Source: Bryobacteraceae bacterium (GTDB lineage: Bacteria; Acidobacteriota; Terriglobia; Bryobacterales; Bryobacteraceae). Taken from it: DNA of 64,000 nucleotides. This document shows, one piece after another, positions 25,308 to 33,889 of the stretch. A program made the translations under genes and the position numbers. Under the pieces are notes generated by a model that saw nothing but the letters and a program-made list of their open reading frames with translations, was not told where the DNA came from and ran no database searches. The stretch's first letter is position 1. Each line of letters opens with the position of its first letter. Where the stretch lies: NCBI GenBank assembly GCA_947458745.1, contig CANGYQ010000010.1, positions 1 to 64,000 of the forward strand, in the 5' to 3' direction.

Positions 25308-26960
25308 ATGCGACACTGGATCGCCGATTGGGAGGGCAATCTATGGTCCACCGCCGCCAAGCTACAGTTGGTGGCCGCGCCGGGCACAGCGGAGAAGTTT
25401 CTGCCGTTGCTGGCGGCAACCGATCCGATGTTGCCGGATTGGGCCGGGCAGGAAGCCACGGGATTCCCCGATAACTACACGGTCGGGACCAGCTTCTATT
25501 CGAACCTGTTTGCGCGCGAACACAATTCCTTCGTCGATGCCTTCCGCAAACAAGCCGCCGCCACTCCGGGAGCCGACAGTGGACTTCGCAACCCGGCCAA
25601 CCCTAGCCGCAAGATTACTTACGCCGAGGTGACTCCGGAAGAGCTGTTCCAGGCGGCCCGGCTGGTGGTGTCCGCCGAGATCGCCAAGGTCCACACCATC
25701 GAGTGGACTCCGCAGTTGCTCTACAACGAGCCGCTCTATGTCGGCATGAACGGCAACTGGAATGGACTGTTTGGTGGTGACCACCAGCTGCTGACCAAGA
25801 TCCTGCGGGACATCGTGGTGCATAAGGGCAAGTCCGCCGACCCCCGCCACGCAAATGAGTGGTACAGCGTCTTCGCGTCCGGGCCGGGCATCTTCGGCCT
25901 GGGGAGCACCCAGCGCAACTACAACTTGAACGACCCGGAAAATCTCAACCAGGGCGTCAATCACTTTGGGTCGGCCTTCAACTTCCCGGAAGAGTTCGTC
26001 ACCGTCTACCGTTTACACAGCCTGGTGCCGGACCTGCTGGAGTACCGCACGTTTGATCAACCCAACCGGATCGCCAAGAAGGTGCCGGTGGTGGAGACAT
26101 TCCGCGCCAAGGCGACGCCCGCGGTCCGCGAAGCCGGGCTGGCGAATTGGGGCTTGACGATGGGCCGCCAGCGGCTGGGTCTGCTGACTCTGGGCAATGC
26201 GCCGCAGTTCCTTCAGAACCTGCGCGTCGAGCGCTTGCAGAGCGGCACCAAACAACTGGATGTACTCGCACTCGACATCATGCGGGACCGGCAGCACGGC
26301 GTGCCCCGCTTGAATGAATTTCGCCGCCAGTACGGCCTCCGCACGCTGACCAGCTTTGATGACTTCGTAGACCCCAACGCCGCCCCCGCCGCCAAGGCGC
26401 AGCAGCAGAAGATGGTCACCGCGATGCGTGAGATCTACGGCCAGCACACCTGCGATGCCAGCAAGATCATCAGCACGGCGCAGCGGATCAACGGGAAGTA
26501 TGTGGATGATTGCCTGGGCAAGCCGAACGGTACCGTGATCGACAATATCGAAGACGTCGACACGGTCGTCGGCTGGCATGCGGAGCCGGTGCGGCCGCAT
26601 GGCTACGCGATCTCCGAGACTCAATTTGTCGTGTTCATCCTCAATGCTTCGCGCCGCCTGTTTAGCGACCGTTTCCTCACGTCCGGCTTCCGGCCGGAAT
26701 TCTACACCACGCTCGGCGTGAAATGGGTGAACGATAACGGGCCCACCGGACCACAGTTTGAACCGCAGCTCGTCAACGGCCACAAGTATCCCGTGTCACC
26801 GATGAAGCGGATTCTGCTGCGGAACACGCCAGAGCTAGCGGGGGAACTGAGCCACGTGATCAACGCGTTTGACCCCTGGGCGCGGGACCGCGGGCAGTAC
26901 TATTCGCTCGAATGGAAGCCGCGGCCGGATGCCAAGTCTGATCCTGCTTTTGCGCAGTAA
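25308..26960 (+). CDS. Animal-type heme peroxidase / fatty-acid dioxygenase-like protein
   Basis: 550 aa from ATG 25308, the first start in this frame; no strong ribosome site is visible. It belongs to the animal heme peroxidase superfamily: FAREHNSFVDAF (Arg70-Glu71-His72-Asn73) matches the REHNR helix with the distal Arg, KVHTIEWTPQLL (about 128-139) follows, and VTVYRLHSLVPD holds the proximal heme ligand His237. Tyr234 lies three residues before that His, the position of the catalytic Tyr in cyclooxygenases and alpha-dioxygenases. The distal-His motif normally upstream of REHN is not recognisable; the protein has only 69 residues before it, so the N-terminus may be shortened or divergent. 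Could oxidise fatty acids or act as a peroxidase. No signal peptide seen. Confidence 0.85.
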   Translation: MRHWIADWEGNLWSTAAKLQLVAAPGTAEKFLPLLAATDPMLPDWAGQEATGFPDNYTVGTSFYSNLFAREHNSFVDAFRKQAAATPGADSGLRNPANPSRKITYAEVTPEELFQAARLVVSAEIAKVHTIEWTPQLLYNEPLYVGMNGNWNGLFGGDHQLLTKILRDIVVHKGKSADPRHANEWYSVFASGPGIFGLGSTQRNYNLNDPENLNQGVNHFGSAFNFPEEFVTVYRLHSLVPDLLEYRTFDQPNRIAKKVPVVETFRAKATPAVREAGLANWGLTMGRQRLGLLTLGNAPQFLQNLRVERLQSGTKQLDVLALDIMRDRQHGVPRLNEFRRQYGLRTLTSFDDFVDPNAAPAAKAQQQKMVTAMREIYGQHTCDASKIISTAQRINGKYVDDCLGKPNGTVIDNIEDVDTVVGWHAEPVRPHGYAISETQFVVFILNASRRLFSDRFLTSGFRPEFYTTLGVKWVNDNGPTGPQFEPQLVNGHKYPVSPMKRILLRNTPELAGELSHVINAFDPWARDRGQYYSLEWKPRPDAKSDPAFAQ

Positions 26961-27084
26961 ATCAATCCGAATTTGGGGCCAATCTGCTGCCCGGTGGGGT
27001 GAGCCCCCGAATAAATCTGTAGTGTTTTGCTAACAATGATGTAGGCGGTCCGATTTCAGGATGGCCTTAAAGGAGTGTTCTTTC

Positions 27085-28836
27085 TTGAAGATCGTTACTG
27101 CGATTTTGTTGTCTTGCGCCGCGGCTTCCAGTTTGCTGGCGCAGCTCACCCCGGACCAGCGGGTCCAGGACCTGCAAACTCTAGCCGGCATGTACGCCAA
27201 GCGCTACGCCCCGGCCAATTGGAAAGTGGCCGCTTTGGGCGTCAATGTGCTGGATCTGGTGCCGTGGATTCAGCGCGCCCGGGCCGCCAGGAATGACTTG
27301 GAGTACGCCGAAGTATTGATGGAATACACGGGTAGCTTCCAGGATACCCACGTCAGCCTCGGCATGACCGCGAACTTTGTGGCGTCGCTCGGCTTCTTTG
27401 CGGATATCTACGACGGAAAGGTGTTGATCGATCTGGTGGATCGCAACGCACTTCCCGTTCGCGACTTTCCCTTCACCGAAGGTGATGAACTGGTGACCAT
27501 TGACGGCCGCCCGGCCATGGAAGTGGGCCAGGAACTGGCGCGGTTGAGCGGCGCGGGCAATCCGCGGGCGGGCTTGCGTTTGGGCGTCCAGCGTATCACT
27601 TCAAGGGCCCAGTCGGCCGTGCCGCGCGCCGTTGATGTGGGAGACGAGGCCGTCGTCGAGATTCGCCGCGCCTCGGGTGAGTTGCAGACCTACCGCTTGC
27701 CGTGGCGCAAGTCCGGGTTCCCGGTACGGACCTTCGGCCAAGTGCCTTCACCGATCTTTTCGGCCACTGCGTCAGGCTCGGCTACGGACGCTCCGGCAGA
27801 GACGCCGGACCTGCCGGCATGGCGCAAGGTGTTTTATGAAATGCACATCGCTTCCGCTGACCTGCCGGAACTGCGGCGGGAGAACCCGGTAGTGGTCAAC
27901 CCGGAAACCGGGAATGAACTATCGCCCCGGGGCGTGCTGAACTACGGCTCGCGCTTCATGGTCTGGAACCTGCCCACGGGCTTCACCACCCGGCTGGGAA
28001 GGCTGCCCTCGGATGTCTTCTACACGGGCGTCTACCAGAACGAAGGGCAGCGGATCGGCTACTTGCGGATCGGCAGTTTCCCTGTCTACTCCAACGCGCA
28101 ATTGGCTCAACTGGAAGCCGAGGTAGCGTTCTTCAACGCCAACACGGACGGGCTGGTGGTGGATGTGATGCGCAACACGGGCGGCAGCATCTGCAGCGCC
28201 TCCGACATTGCGGCACGTATCGTGCCCGGCAATCACGTCCATGCGGGATTGGCCTTCCGGCCCACTATCTCGCGCATTCTCGCCTACGACAACTCGATCA
28301 CCCAGTTGCGGGGTCTCAACGCACCGCCCTGGACAATCGAACTTCATACCTTCATCCGGAACCAGCTCGCCGAAGCGTACAACGCCAACCGGGGCATGCC
28401 CGGCCCGGCGCCGATCTGCGATTGGGGCTACACCATCACCAGCCTGCCAACTGCTTATCGCAAGCCGCTGATCGTGTTGGTGGACGATTTCTCCACCTCC
28501 ACCGGCGACTACTTCCCGGCCCTAATGCAGGACAACAAGCGCGGCCCGATCGTGGGCGTGCGCACCAATGGCGCGGGCGGCAGTGTCATCAACGTGCCGG
28601 GTGGCTGGTACAGCGAAACCAACACCCGCGTCACCGAATCCCTGATGGTGCGCCCGGAGTCGCGCAACATCGCGGGCTTCCCCGCGTCGCCCTATATCGA
28701 GAATGTCGGCGTCAGGCCCGATATCGAACTCGACTACATGACCCGCGAGAATCTGGTCACCGCCGGCCAGCCTTTTGTCGAGGCGTTCACGAAGATCATT
28801 GTGGACGAGATCAAGAAGGCGACGCCCACTCCGTAG
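27085..28836 (+). CDS. Exported S41-like (C-terminal-processing) protease
   Basis: 583 aa from TTG 27085. I prefer this to ATG 27061 because AAAGGAG at 27069-27075 is ideally spaced (9 bases) and the product then begins with a clean signal peptide (MKIVTAILLSCAAASSLLAQ). A helical N-terminal part is followed by a PDZ-like segment (FPFTEGDELVTIDGRPAMEV), and the S41 core starts at YLRIGSFPVYSN with LVVDVMRNTGGS. The probable nucleophile region is VLVDDFSTSTGDYF (Ser470 or Ser472), matching the Ser-Ala-Ser-like S41 site with a changed neighbour residue. VGVRTNGAGG and YIENVGVRPDIEL also fit the family. Exported; substrate unknown. Confidence 0.85.
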   Translation: MKIVTAILLSCAAASSLLAQLTPDQRVQDLQTLAGMYAKRYAPANWKVAALGVNVLDLVPWIQRARAARNDLEYAEVLMEYTGSFQDTHVSLGMTANFVASLGFFADIYDGKVLIDLVDRNALPVRDFPFTEGDELVTIDGRPAMEVGQELARLSGAGNPRAGLRLGVQRITSRAQSAVPRAVDVGDEAVVEIRRASGELQTYRLPWRKSGFPVRTFGQVPSPIFSATASGSATDAPAETPDLPAWRKVFYEMHIASADLPELRRENPVVVNPETGNELSPRGVLNYGSRFMVWNLPTGFTTRLGRLPSDVFYTGVYQNEGQRIGYLRIGSFPVYSNAQLAQLEAEVAFFNANTDGLVVDVMRNTGGSICSASDIAARIVPGNHVHAGLAFRPTISRILAYDNSITQLRGLNAPPWTIELHTFIRNQLAEAYNANRGMPGPAPICDWGYTITSLPTAYRKPLIVLVDDFSTSTGDYFPALMQDNKRGPIVGVRTNGAGGSVINVPGGWYSETNTRVTESLMVRPESRNIAGFPASPYIENVGVRPDIELDYMTRENLVTAGQPFVEAFTKIIVDEIKKATPTP

Positions 28837-28849
28837 CCCTCCCTTGATG

Positions 28850-28881
28850 GGGGATGGTGAGTCTCGTGAAGTGCCATCCCC
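28850..28881 (+). terminator. Hairpin after the S41-like protease gene
   Basis: GGGGATGG (28850-28857) pairs perfectly with CCATCCCC (28874-28881) across a 16-base loop, 14 bases after the stop. No T-run follows, so it is only a possible terminator. Confidence 0.35.
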
Positions 28882-28949
28882 ACATCGATTCCTGATTTCC
28901 TCATCACTGACTCCTGCCTCGCTACCGCTTTGTGATACAACCGTGGGAA

Positions 28950-30392
28950 ATGCCCATCCTTACTCGACGTCATTTTGGCCAGACCTTGGCCGCTGGTGCC
29001 GCAGCCCAGCAGTTGACCGCTCAATTCGGCCCGCCTGGGCCGCCGTCGAAGTATGACGCCAGTTGGGCGACCCTGCGGCGTCATCCGTTGCCGGACTGGT
29101 ATGCAGACGCCAAGTTCGGCATCTTTGTGCATTGGGGTCTCTATTCGGTACCGGCCTGGGCACCACCCACCGGTGAATTGGGCAAGGTGGACTGGAATAA
29201 GTGGTTCTACCAGAACCCCTACGCGGAGTGGTATCTCAACTCCATCCGGTTGAAAGAATCGAAAACCTATGCCCACCACGTGGCGAAGTATGGTGCCGGT
29301 TACGACTACTATCGCTTTGCCGAAACCTTCAGCCGGGACAGCCAGAAGTGGCGCCCCGATGAGTGGGCCTCGCTGTTTAAGTCGGTGGGTGCGCGCTATG
29401 TCGTGTTGACCACCAAGCATCACGATGGCTTCACTCTGTGGCCTTCCAAGGTGAAGAACCCCCGCCGCCCGGACCTGCCTCTCGTGCAGCGAGACATCGT
29501 TGGCGACCTGACGCAGGCCGTCCGCGCCCAGGGCCTAAGGATGGGCCTCTACTATTCGGGCGGTCTCGACTGGACGTTCTCTTCGAAGCCCGTGGCCACC
29601 ATGGCCGACGTGGCCGCCACCGTGGTGCAGGAACCCGAGTATGCCGCCTACGCCGACGCTCACTGGTACGAATTGATGGACCGCTACCAGCCGGCCATCC
29701 TTTGGAATGACATCGGCTATCCCAAGGTGGGGAAGCTGGAAAAGATTTTCAGCGACTTCTATAACCGCGATCCTCAAGGCCTGGTGAACAACCGCTTCGG
29801 TGTGGACCACTTCGACTTCACCACGCCGGAGTATTCCCGCTACGACACCATCGTCGAGAAGAAGTGGGAGACGTGCCGAGGCTTGGGCTTCAGCTTCGGC
29901 TATAACCAGGTGGAAGGGCCGGAACACGTGCTGGCCGCGGACAAGCTAATCGAATTACTGGTGGATATCGTCAGCAAGAATGGGAACTTACTGCTGAACG
30001 TCGGCCCCCGGCCCGATGGCAGCATCAGCGAGATCCAGCAGGACCGCCTGCGCACACTGGGCAAATGGTTGGAGGTACATGGCGAAGGGATCTTCGGCAC
30101 CAAGCCCTGGGTCCGCGCCGTGGCCCGGGAGGCGGATGCTGAAGTCCGGTTTACGCGTAAGAGCGACACCGTCTATGCGTTCCTGCTGAAGCCCGCAACC
30201 AGCGGCACCATCCGCGTGCCGAACATCTTCGCCGGTGAAGGCACCGAAGTGTCGATGCTGGGCCAACCCGGTAAGCTCTCCTGGACGCAGGCCGGGCGGG
30301 ACCTGATGGTGAAGGGCGCTCACCGCGGCCCGCTGGCGGCGGCCTTGAAGATTACGCCCGCACCCTGGCAGTTGGTGCGGGAAAACAAGTAA
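28950..30392 (+). CDS. Exported alpha-L-fucosidase (GH29)
   Basis: 480 aa from ATG 28950; the frame is open 18 bases upstream, but this start puts a Tat-type motif (TRRHFGQTLAAGA) at the N-terminus. GH29 features are LPDWYADAKFGIFVHWGLYSVPAW in its two halves, YVVLTTKHHDGFTLW, and AILWNDIGYP with the likely nucleophile Asp254. The C-terminal 130 residues form the beta-sandwich usual in the family. It hydrolyses alpha-L-fucosyl linkages, probably in the periplasm. It opens a run of exported degradative enzymes reaching 36403, so it may act on a fucosylated glycan or glycolipid. Confidence 0.93.
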   Translation: MPILTRRHFGQTLAAGAAAQQLTAQFGPPGPPSKYDASWATLRRHPLPDWYADAKFGIFVHWGLYSVPAWAPPTGELGKVDWNKWFYQNPYAEWYLNSIRLKESKTYAHHVAKYGAGYDYYRFAETFSRDSQKWRPDEWASLFKSVGARYVVLTTKHHDGFTLWPSKVKNPRRPDLPLVQRDIVGDLTQAVRAQGLRMGLYYSGGLDWTFSSKPVATMADVAATVVQEPEYAAYADAHWYELMDRYQPAILWNDIGYPKVGKLEKIFSDFYNRDPQGLVNNRFGVDHFDFTTPEYSRYDTIVEKKWETCRGLGFSFGYNQVEGPEHVLAADKLIELLVDIVSKNGNLLLNVGPRPDGSISEIQQDRLRTLGKWLEVHGEGIFGTKPWVRAVAREADAEVRFTRKSDTVYAFLLKPATSGTIRVPNIFAGEGTEVSMLGQPGKLSWTQAGRDLMVKGAHRGPLAAALKITPAPWQLVRENK

Positions 30393-30445
30393 ACGCCGGG
30401 GCGAACGGCCATCGCACGGAGCCGCTGGCGTGGCACCATAGCGTC

Positions 30446-31786
30446 ATGCGTCTTTCTCTGTTGATTGGCTGGTGCGGAGTCGCCACGTTCGCGCAAGGGC
30501 CGGCGGCGCAGCCGTTTTCGGTGCCTCCGAATGATGCGCCGGAATTGGCCGCCGTGGGCAAGTTCGCAGTTGGCGTGCGCACACTGGACCTGGTGCACCG
30601 GGGCCAGCCCGACGTGCTGAACTATAGCGCTGAGAAGGGCATTCCTACCTACGACCGGCCGCTCAAAATCGAGCTGTGGTATCCGGCCACGCTCGCTGCG
30701 GGGCAAAAGGCTGGGACTGTGTATGAAAGCGCGATGGTCGGCCGCGCCCCGGCTCCGGGGTCACCCGCGACGTTCAAAATCGCTGGACTGGCCACGCGCG
30801 ATGCCGCGCCCGTGGCCGGGCAGAAGTTCCCGCTGGTCATCGTCTCGCACGGCTATCCCGGCTCGCGCACTTTTATGACTTATCTGGGCGAGAACATCGC
30901 CTCCAAGGGTTATGTGGTGGCGGCCATCGATCATACGGATTCCGTTTTTGGCGAAGTCCGTGGTTTCCCCAGCACACTGCTGAACCGCTCAGCGGACCAG
31001 TTGTTCACGATTGAAGAACTTTCCGCTCGGGGGAAGCGTGCGGGTGATGTCTTGAGCGGCTTGGTGGACGAGACGCGCGTGGCGATCATTGGTTATTCGA
31101 TGGGCGGCTACGGCGCGCTGGCCAGCTCCGGTGCCCCTTACAGCAAGAAGAGCGCGGCCGCTACCATGGTGCCCGGCAAAGCGATGGAGCCCTGGACCGC
31201 CGGGCACCCGCAGTTTGGCGCGCACCGCCCGGCTGGTTTGAAAGCGGTTGTGGCCATCGCGCCGTGGGGCGCTCAGCCGCCGGTCAACAGTTGGGATGCT
31301 GAGGGCATGGCGGGTATCAAGATCCCATCGCTGTTTATCGTGGGCGACCAGGACGATGTCTCCGGCTATGAGCAGGGCGTCAAGCGCGCCTACGATTGGG
31401 CCGTCAACTCCGAGCGCTGCCTGCTGGTCTACGAGAACGCCCGCCACAACACCGGCGGCAATCCGCCACCTCCCGATGTTGCGCTCCCGTTTGCGGCTCG
31501 GCAGAGCTTTGAAGAACCCGTCTGGCGCAAGGATCGCATTACGGCCATCAACCAGCACTTCGTGACGGCGTTTCTTGACCTGCACTTGAAGGGCGACCAG
31601 AGCCGCCGTGCTTACCTCCGCGTGCCCGTCAAGAGGTCCAGCGAAGCGGTGTGGCCCGGTGGTCCGGGCGAAGCGCGCGGTCCGGAGTTTGGCACGGGCG
31701 AAGGCGCCTCCGAGAAGTACTGGAAGGGCTTCCAGAAGCGCTGGGCGCTGGGCCTGCAGATGTCTTGCGTGGACCCGGCCCGCTGA
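30446..31786 (+). CDS. Exported alpha/beta-hydrolase (dienelactone hydrolase/PAF-acetylhydrolase-like)
   Basis: 446 aa with signal peptide (MRLSLLIGWCGVATFAQG). The core has PLVIVSHGYPGSR (oxyanion strand-turn), AAIDHTDS, and the nucleophile elbow GYSMGGYG with Ser218. A later IKIPSLFIVGDQDDVSGYE segment supplies the probable catalytic Asp, and YENARHN the probable His. The N-terminal half (GVRTLDLVHRGQPDVLNYS, KIELWYPAT) resembles platelet-activating-factor acetylhydrolase/lipase-like families. An exported carboxylesterase or lipid-ester hydrolase is likely; substrate not determinable. It follows the fucosidase by 53 bases on the same strand. Confidence 0.88.
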   Translation: MRLSLLIGWCGVATFAQGPAAQPFSVPPNDAPELAAVGKFAVGVRTLDLVHRGQPDVLNYSAEKGIPTYDRPLKIELWYPATLAAGQKAGTVYESAMVGRAPAPGSPATFKIAGLATRDAAPVAGQKFPLVIVSHGYPGSRTFMTYLGENIASKGYVVAAIDHTDSVFGEVRGFPSTLLNRSADQLFTIEELSARGKRAGDVLSGLVDETRVAIIGYSMGGYGALASSGAPYSKKSAAATMVPGKAMEPWTAGHPQFGAHRPAGLKAVVAIAPWGAQPPVNSWDAEGMAGIKIPSLFIVGDQDDVSGYEQGVKRAYDWAVNSERCLLVYENARHNTGGNPPPPDVALPFAARQSFEEPVWRKDRITAINQHFVTAFLDLHLKGDQSRRAYLRVPVKRSSEAVWPGGPGEARGPEFGTGEGASEKYWKGFQKRWALGLQMSCVDPAR

Positions 31787-31804
31787 GTTGCTAGAATTCC
31801 CGCT

Positions 31805-33370
31805 ATGCAGCGGACACGTTGGGCAGTTGCGATTTGGGCCTTGGGCCTGTTGACCACGGGGGTAGAGGCGCAGTCCAAAGCGCCGGTGCACGGGCAGCGC
31901 CCCGCCAAGATGGTGGTGCGCAACGTTCTGGTGGTGGAAGGCAACGGCACGCCTGCGGCGGGTCCGAAAGACATTGTCATCGAGGGCGGCGTCATTACGC
32001 AGATCGTCCCGTTTGATCCGGTGTCGGCTGGTGCCGGCCCCACCGGTTTGGCGCGTGGTCCGCAGCGTCCGGATGGTGACGTCATCATCGAGGGCAACGG
32101 GCGCTATGTTCTGCCCGGCCTGATCAACCTGCACGCGCACCTGCAGGAAGAACGGTCCTTCGTTCCCATGGCACGCGACTATGTGTTGAAGCTGTGGCTG
32201 ATGTCGGGCATCACCACCGTCCGCGACGTCGGCTCCGTGACGGCCAAGACGCTGTCGTATCGGGAAGCCAGCCGCAAGGGTGAGTTGGCCGCGCCTCGCA
32301 TTTTTGTCTACCCGATGTTTGGCCGCGCCAAAAACGAGCAGGAGGCCCGCGACCGTATCCGCCAGATCAAGGAACAAGGCGCGGACGGCGTCAAGTTCCT
32401 GGGCACTTACCGCGACGTGTTGAAAGCGGCCCTGGATGAGGCATCGAAGTTGGGCCTGCGGACGGCGCACCACATCGGCGTTGAAGAGACGACGGCGTGG
32501 GATGACATCAACTTCAGCGCCCATGGCTCCGCCTCCATTGAGCACTGGTACGGCATTCCCGACGCGGCGTTCAAGGACAAGACGCAGAGCTTCCCCTCCG
32601 GCTACAACTATGGCAATGAAGCGGACAGGTTCCGCTACGCCGGCCGCATCTGGCGCGAAGCGGACTGGGCGATTCTCGACAAAGTTCTCGACGGCATGGT
32701 GGCCAAGGGCGTGGCCTGGGACCCAACGCTCGACATCTATGAAGCCGGCCGCGACTTGCAGCGCGCGCAGTCGCAGCCCGCCTTCAAGGACTACCTGCAC
32801 CCCGCGCTCGAAGAGTTCTTCGCGCCTAATCTGGCCAACCACGGGTCTTTTTACGTGAATTGGTCTTCCACCGACGAGGCGTACTGGAAAGAGAACTATC
32901 AGATCTGGTTCAAGGCGCTGCGGGAGTTTGAACGCAAGGGCGGCCTGATTGGCACCGGTGACGATGCCGGGTTCATTTATCAGATCTACGGCTTCGGCCT
33001 GCTGCGGAATCTGGAACTGCACCAGGAGGCGGGGTTCCACCCGCTGAAGGTGATCCAGCATGCCACCGCCAATGGAGCGCAGATTCTGGGTCAGGCCGGC
33101 AAGCTGGGCCGGGTCCGGGTGGGGTACGCGGCGGATCTGCTGGTCGTCAATGGCAACCCGCTGGAGGACTTTAAGAGCTTGTACCAGCCAGGAACTAACG
33201 GCAACGCCGGTACCAAGCCCGGCCAGTCCGGCATTGAATGGACCATCAAGGACGGCATCACCTATCACGTCCCCACTCTGGCGGCCGATGTCCGCAAGAT
33301 TGTGGCGGACGCCCGGGCCAAGGACAAGCTGGCACCGGCCAGTGCCGCGGCAGCGCGGACCAAACAATAG
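31805..33370 (+). CDS. Exported amidohydrolase-family enzyme
   Basis: 521 aa, ATG 18 bases after the previous stop, signal peptide AVAIWALGLLTTGVEAQ. Metal-dependent hydrolase motifs are in order: composite beta domain (KMVVRNVLVVEGNG), GLINLHAH (His110, His112), TVRDVGS, TAHHIGVEE (metal His), ASIEHWYG (metal His), and GTGDDAG (catalytic Asp). It closes with GRVRVGYAADLLVVNGNPLEDF, the usual end of imidazolonepropionase-like amidohydrolases. It likely hydrolyses a peptide-like or cyclic amide in the periplasm. Probably co-transcribed with the alpha/beta hydrolase. Confidence 0.93.
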   Translation: MQRTRWAVAIWALGLLTTGVEAQSKAPVHGQRPAKMVVRNVLVVEGNGTPAAGPKDIVIEGGVITQIVPFDPVSAGAGPTGLARGPQRPDGDVIIEGNGRYVLPGLINLHAHLQEERSFVPMARDYVLKLWLMSGITTVRDVGSVTAKTLSYREASRKGELAAPRIFVYPMFGRAKNEQEARDRIRQIKEQGADGVKFLGTYRDVLKAALDEASKLGLRTAHHIGVEETTAWDDINFSAHGSASIEHWYGIPDAAFKDKTQSFPSGYNYGNEADRFRYAGRIWREADWAILDKVLDGMVAKGVAWDPTLDIYEAGRDLQRAQSQPAFKDYLHPALEEFFAPNLANHGSFYVNWSSTDEAYWKENYQIWFKALREFERKGGLIGTGDDAGFIYQIYGFGLLRNLELHQEAGFHPLKVIQHATANGAQILGQAGKLGRVRVGYAADLLVVNGNPLEDFKSLYQPGTNGNAGTKPGQSGIEWTIKDGITYHVPTLAADVRKIVADARAKDKLAPASAAAARTKQ

Positions 33371-33437
33371 TTTGGCCCAAGTCCTATAGTTCTTCTGCCC
33401 GACCGACGATTGTCTCCAGGTAAGGAAACTCCTGGCG

Positions 33438-33857
33438 ATGACTTGGAAGAAATCCACGGGCAATGGTGCAGCGGCGGCAGCAGCTCCGGCGCGTGTTCGC
33501 CCGGAGAAAGCTCCAGCTGCGGCTGAACCGCCCGATTTTGCGAAGGAAGCGGCGCTGCGTCGCGACGAAGTCCAGTCATTGCTCGAAGACTACATGAGCA
33601 AGCGGACGCCCCCGGTTCCCCCTCCTCCCCCTGGGGTGCCGTCCGCTGGCAAACTAGCCGCTGCCCCGATCCGCACCACCCCTCCCCTGGGCGGATCGGG
33701 CGGCATGATGGACCGCCGGTTAACCGCCATCGAAGAAGCGCTGGCCCGTATTGAAGCCCGGCTTGATGAACAGGCCGGCCAGGGTGCGGACGCAGTGGAC
33801 CGGCTGGTGGACGGGCTCCAGAATCTTGCCACCAGCCTGCGCTACCCGCGCGCGTAG
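33438..33857 (+). CDS. Small Ala/Pro-rich protein with C-terminal coiled coil, unknown function
   Basis: 139 aa, ATG with AAGGAAA ribosome site (33422-33428). The first half is Ala/Pro/Lys-rich and probably disordered, with a PPVPPPPPGVP run. The last 45 residues (RRLTAIEEALARIEARLDEQ and on) are a heptad-like amphipathic helix suited to oligomerisation. No signal peptide or membrane helix. No family recognised. Its ribosome site and sense-strand codon pattern support a real gene despite a long antisense frame. Confidence 0.65.
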   Translation: MTWKKSTGNGAAAAAAPARVRPEKAPAAAEPPDFAKEAALRRDEVQSLLEDYMSKRTPPVPPPPPGVPSAGKLAAAPIRTTPPLGGSGGMMDRRLTAIEEALARIEARLDEQAGQGADAVDRLVDGLQNLATSLRYPRA

Positions 33858-33889
33858 TACCCGCCATCCTCGCCCGCCGCTTGGGCTCA

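Noticed and set aside
30989-33463. 824-codon open frame on the minus strand opposite the alpha/beta hydrolase and amidohydrolase genes
   Set aside because: Its product is Arg/Gln/His/Val-rich without any motif, while both plus-strand products have full catalytic motifs and signal peptides. Long antisense frames are expected in GC-rich DNA.
33265-33867. 200-codon minus-strand frame opposite the small Ala/Pro-rich protein
   Set aside because: No ribosome site or motif; the plus-strand gene has a well-placed AAGGAAA site and a coherent coiled-coil end.
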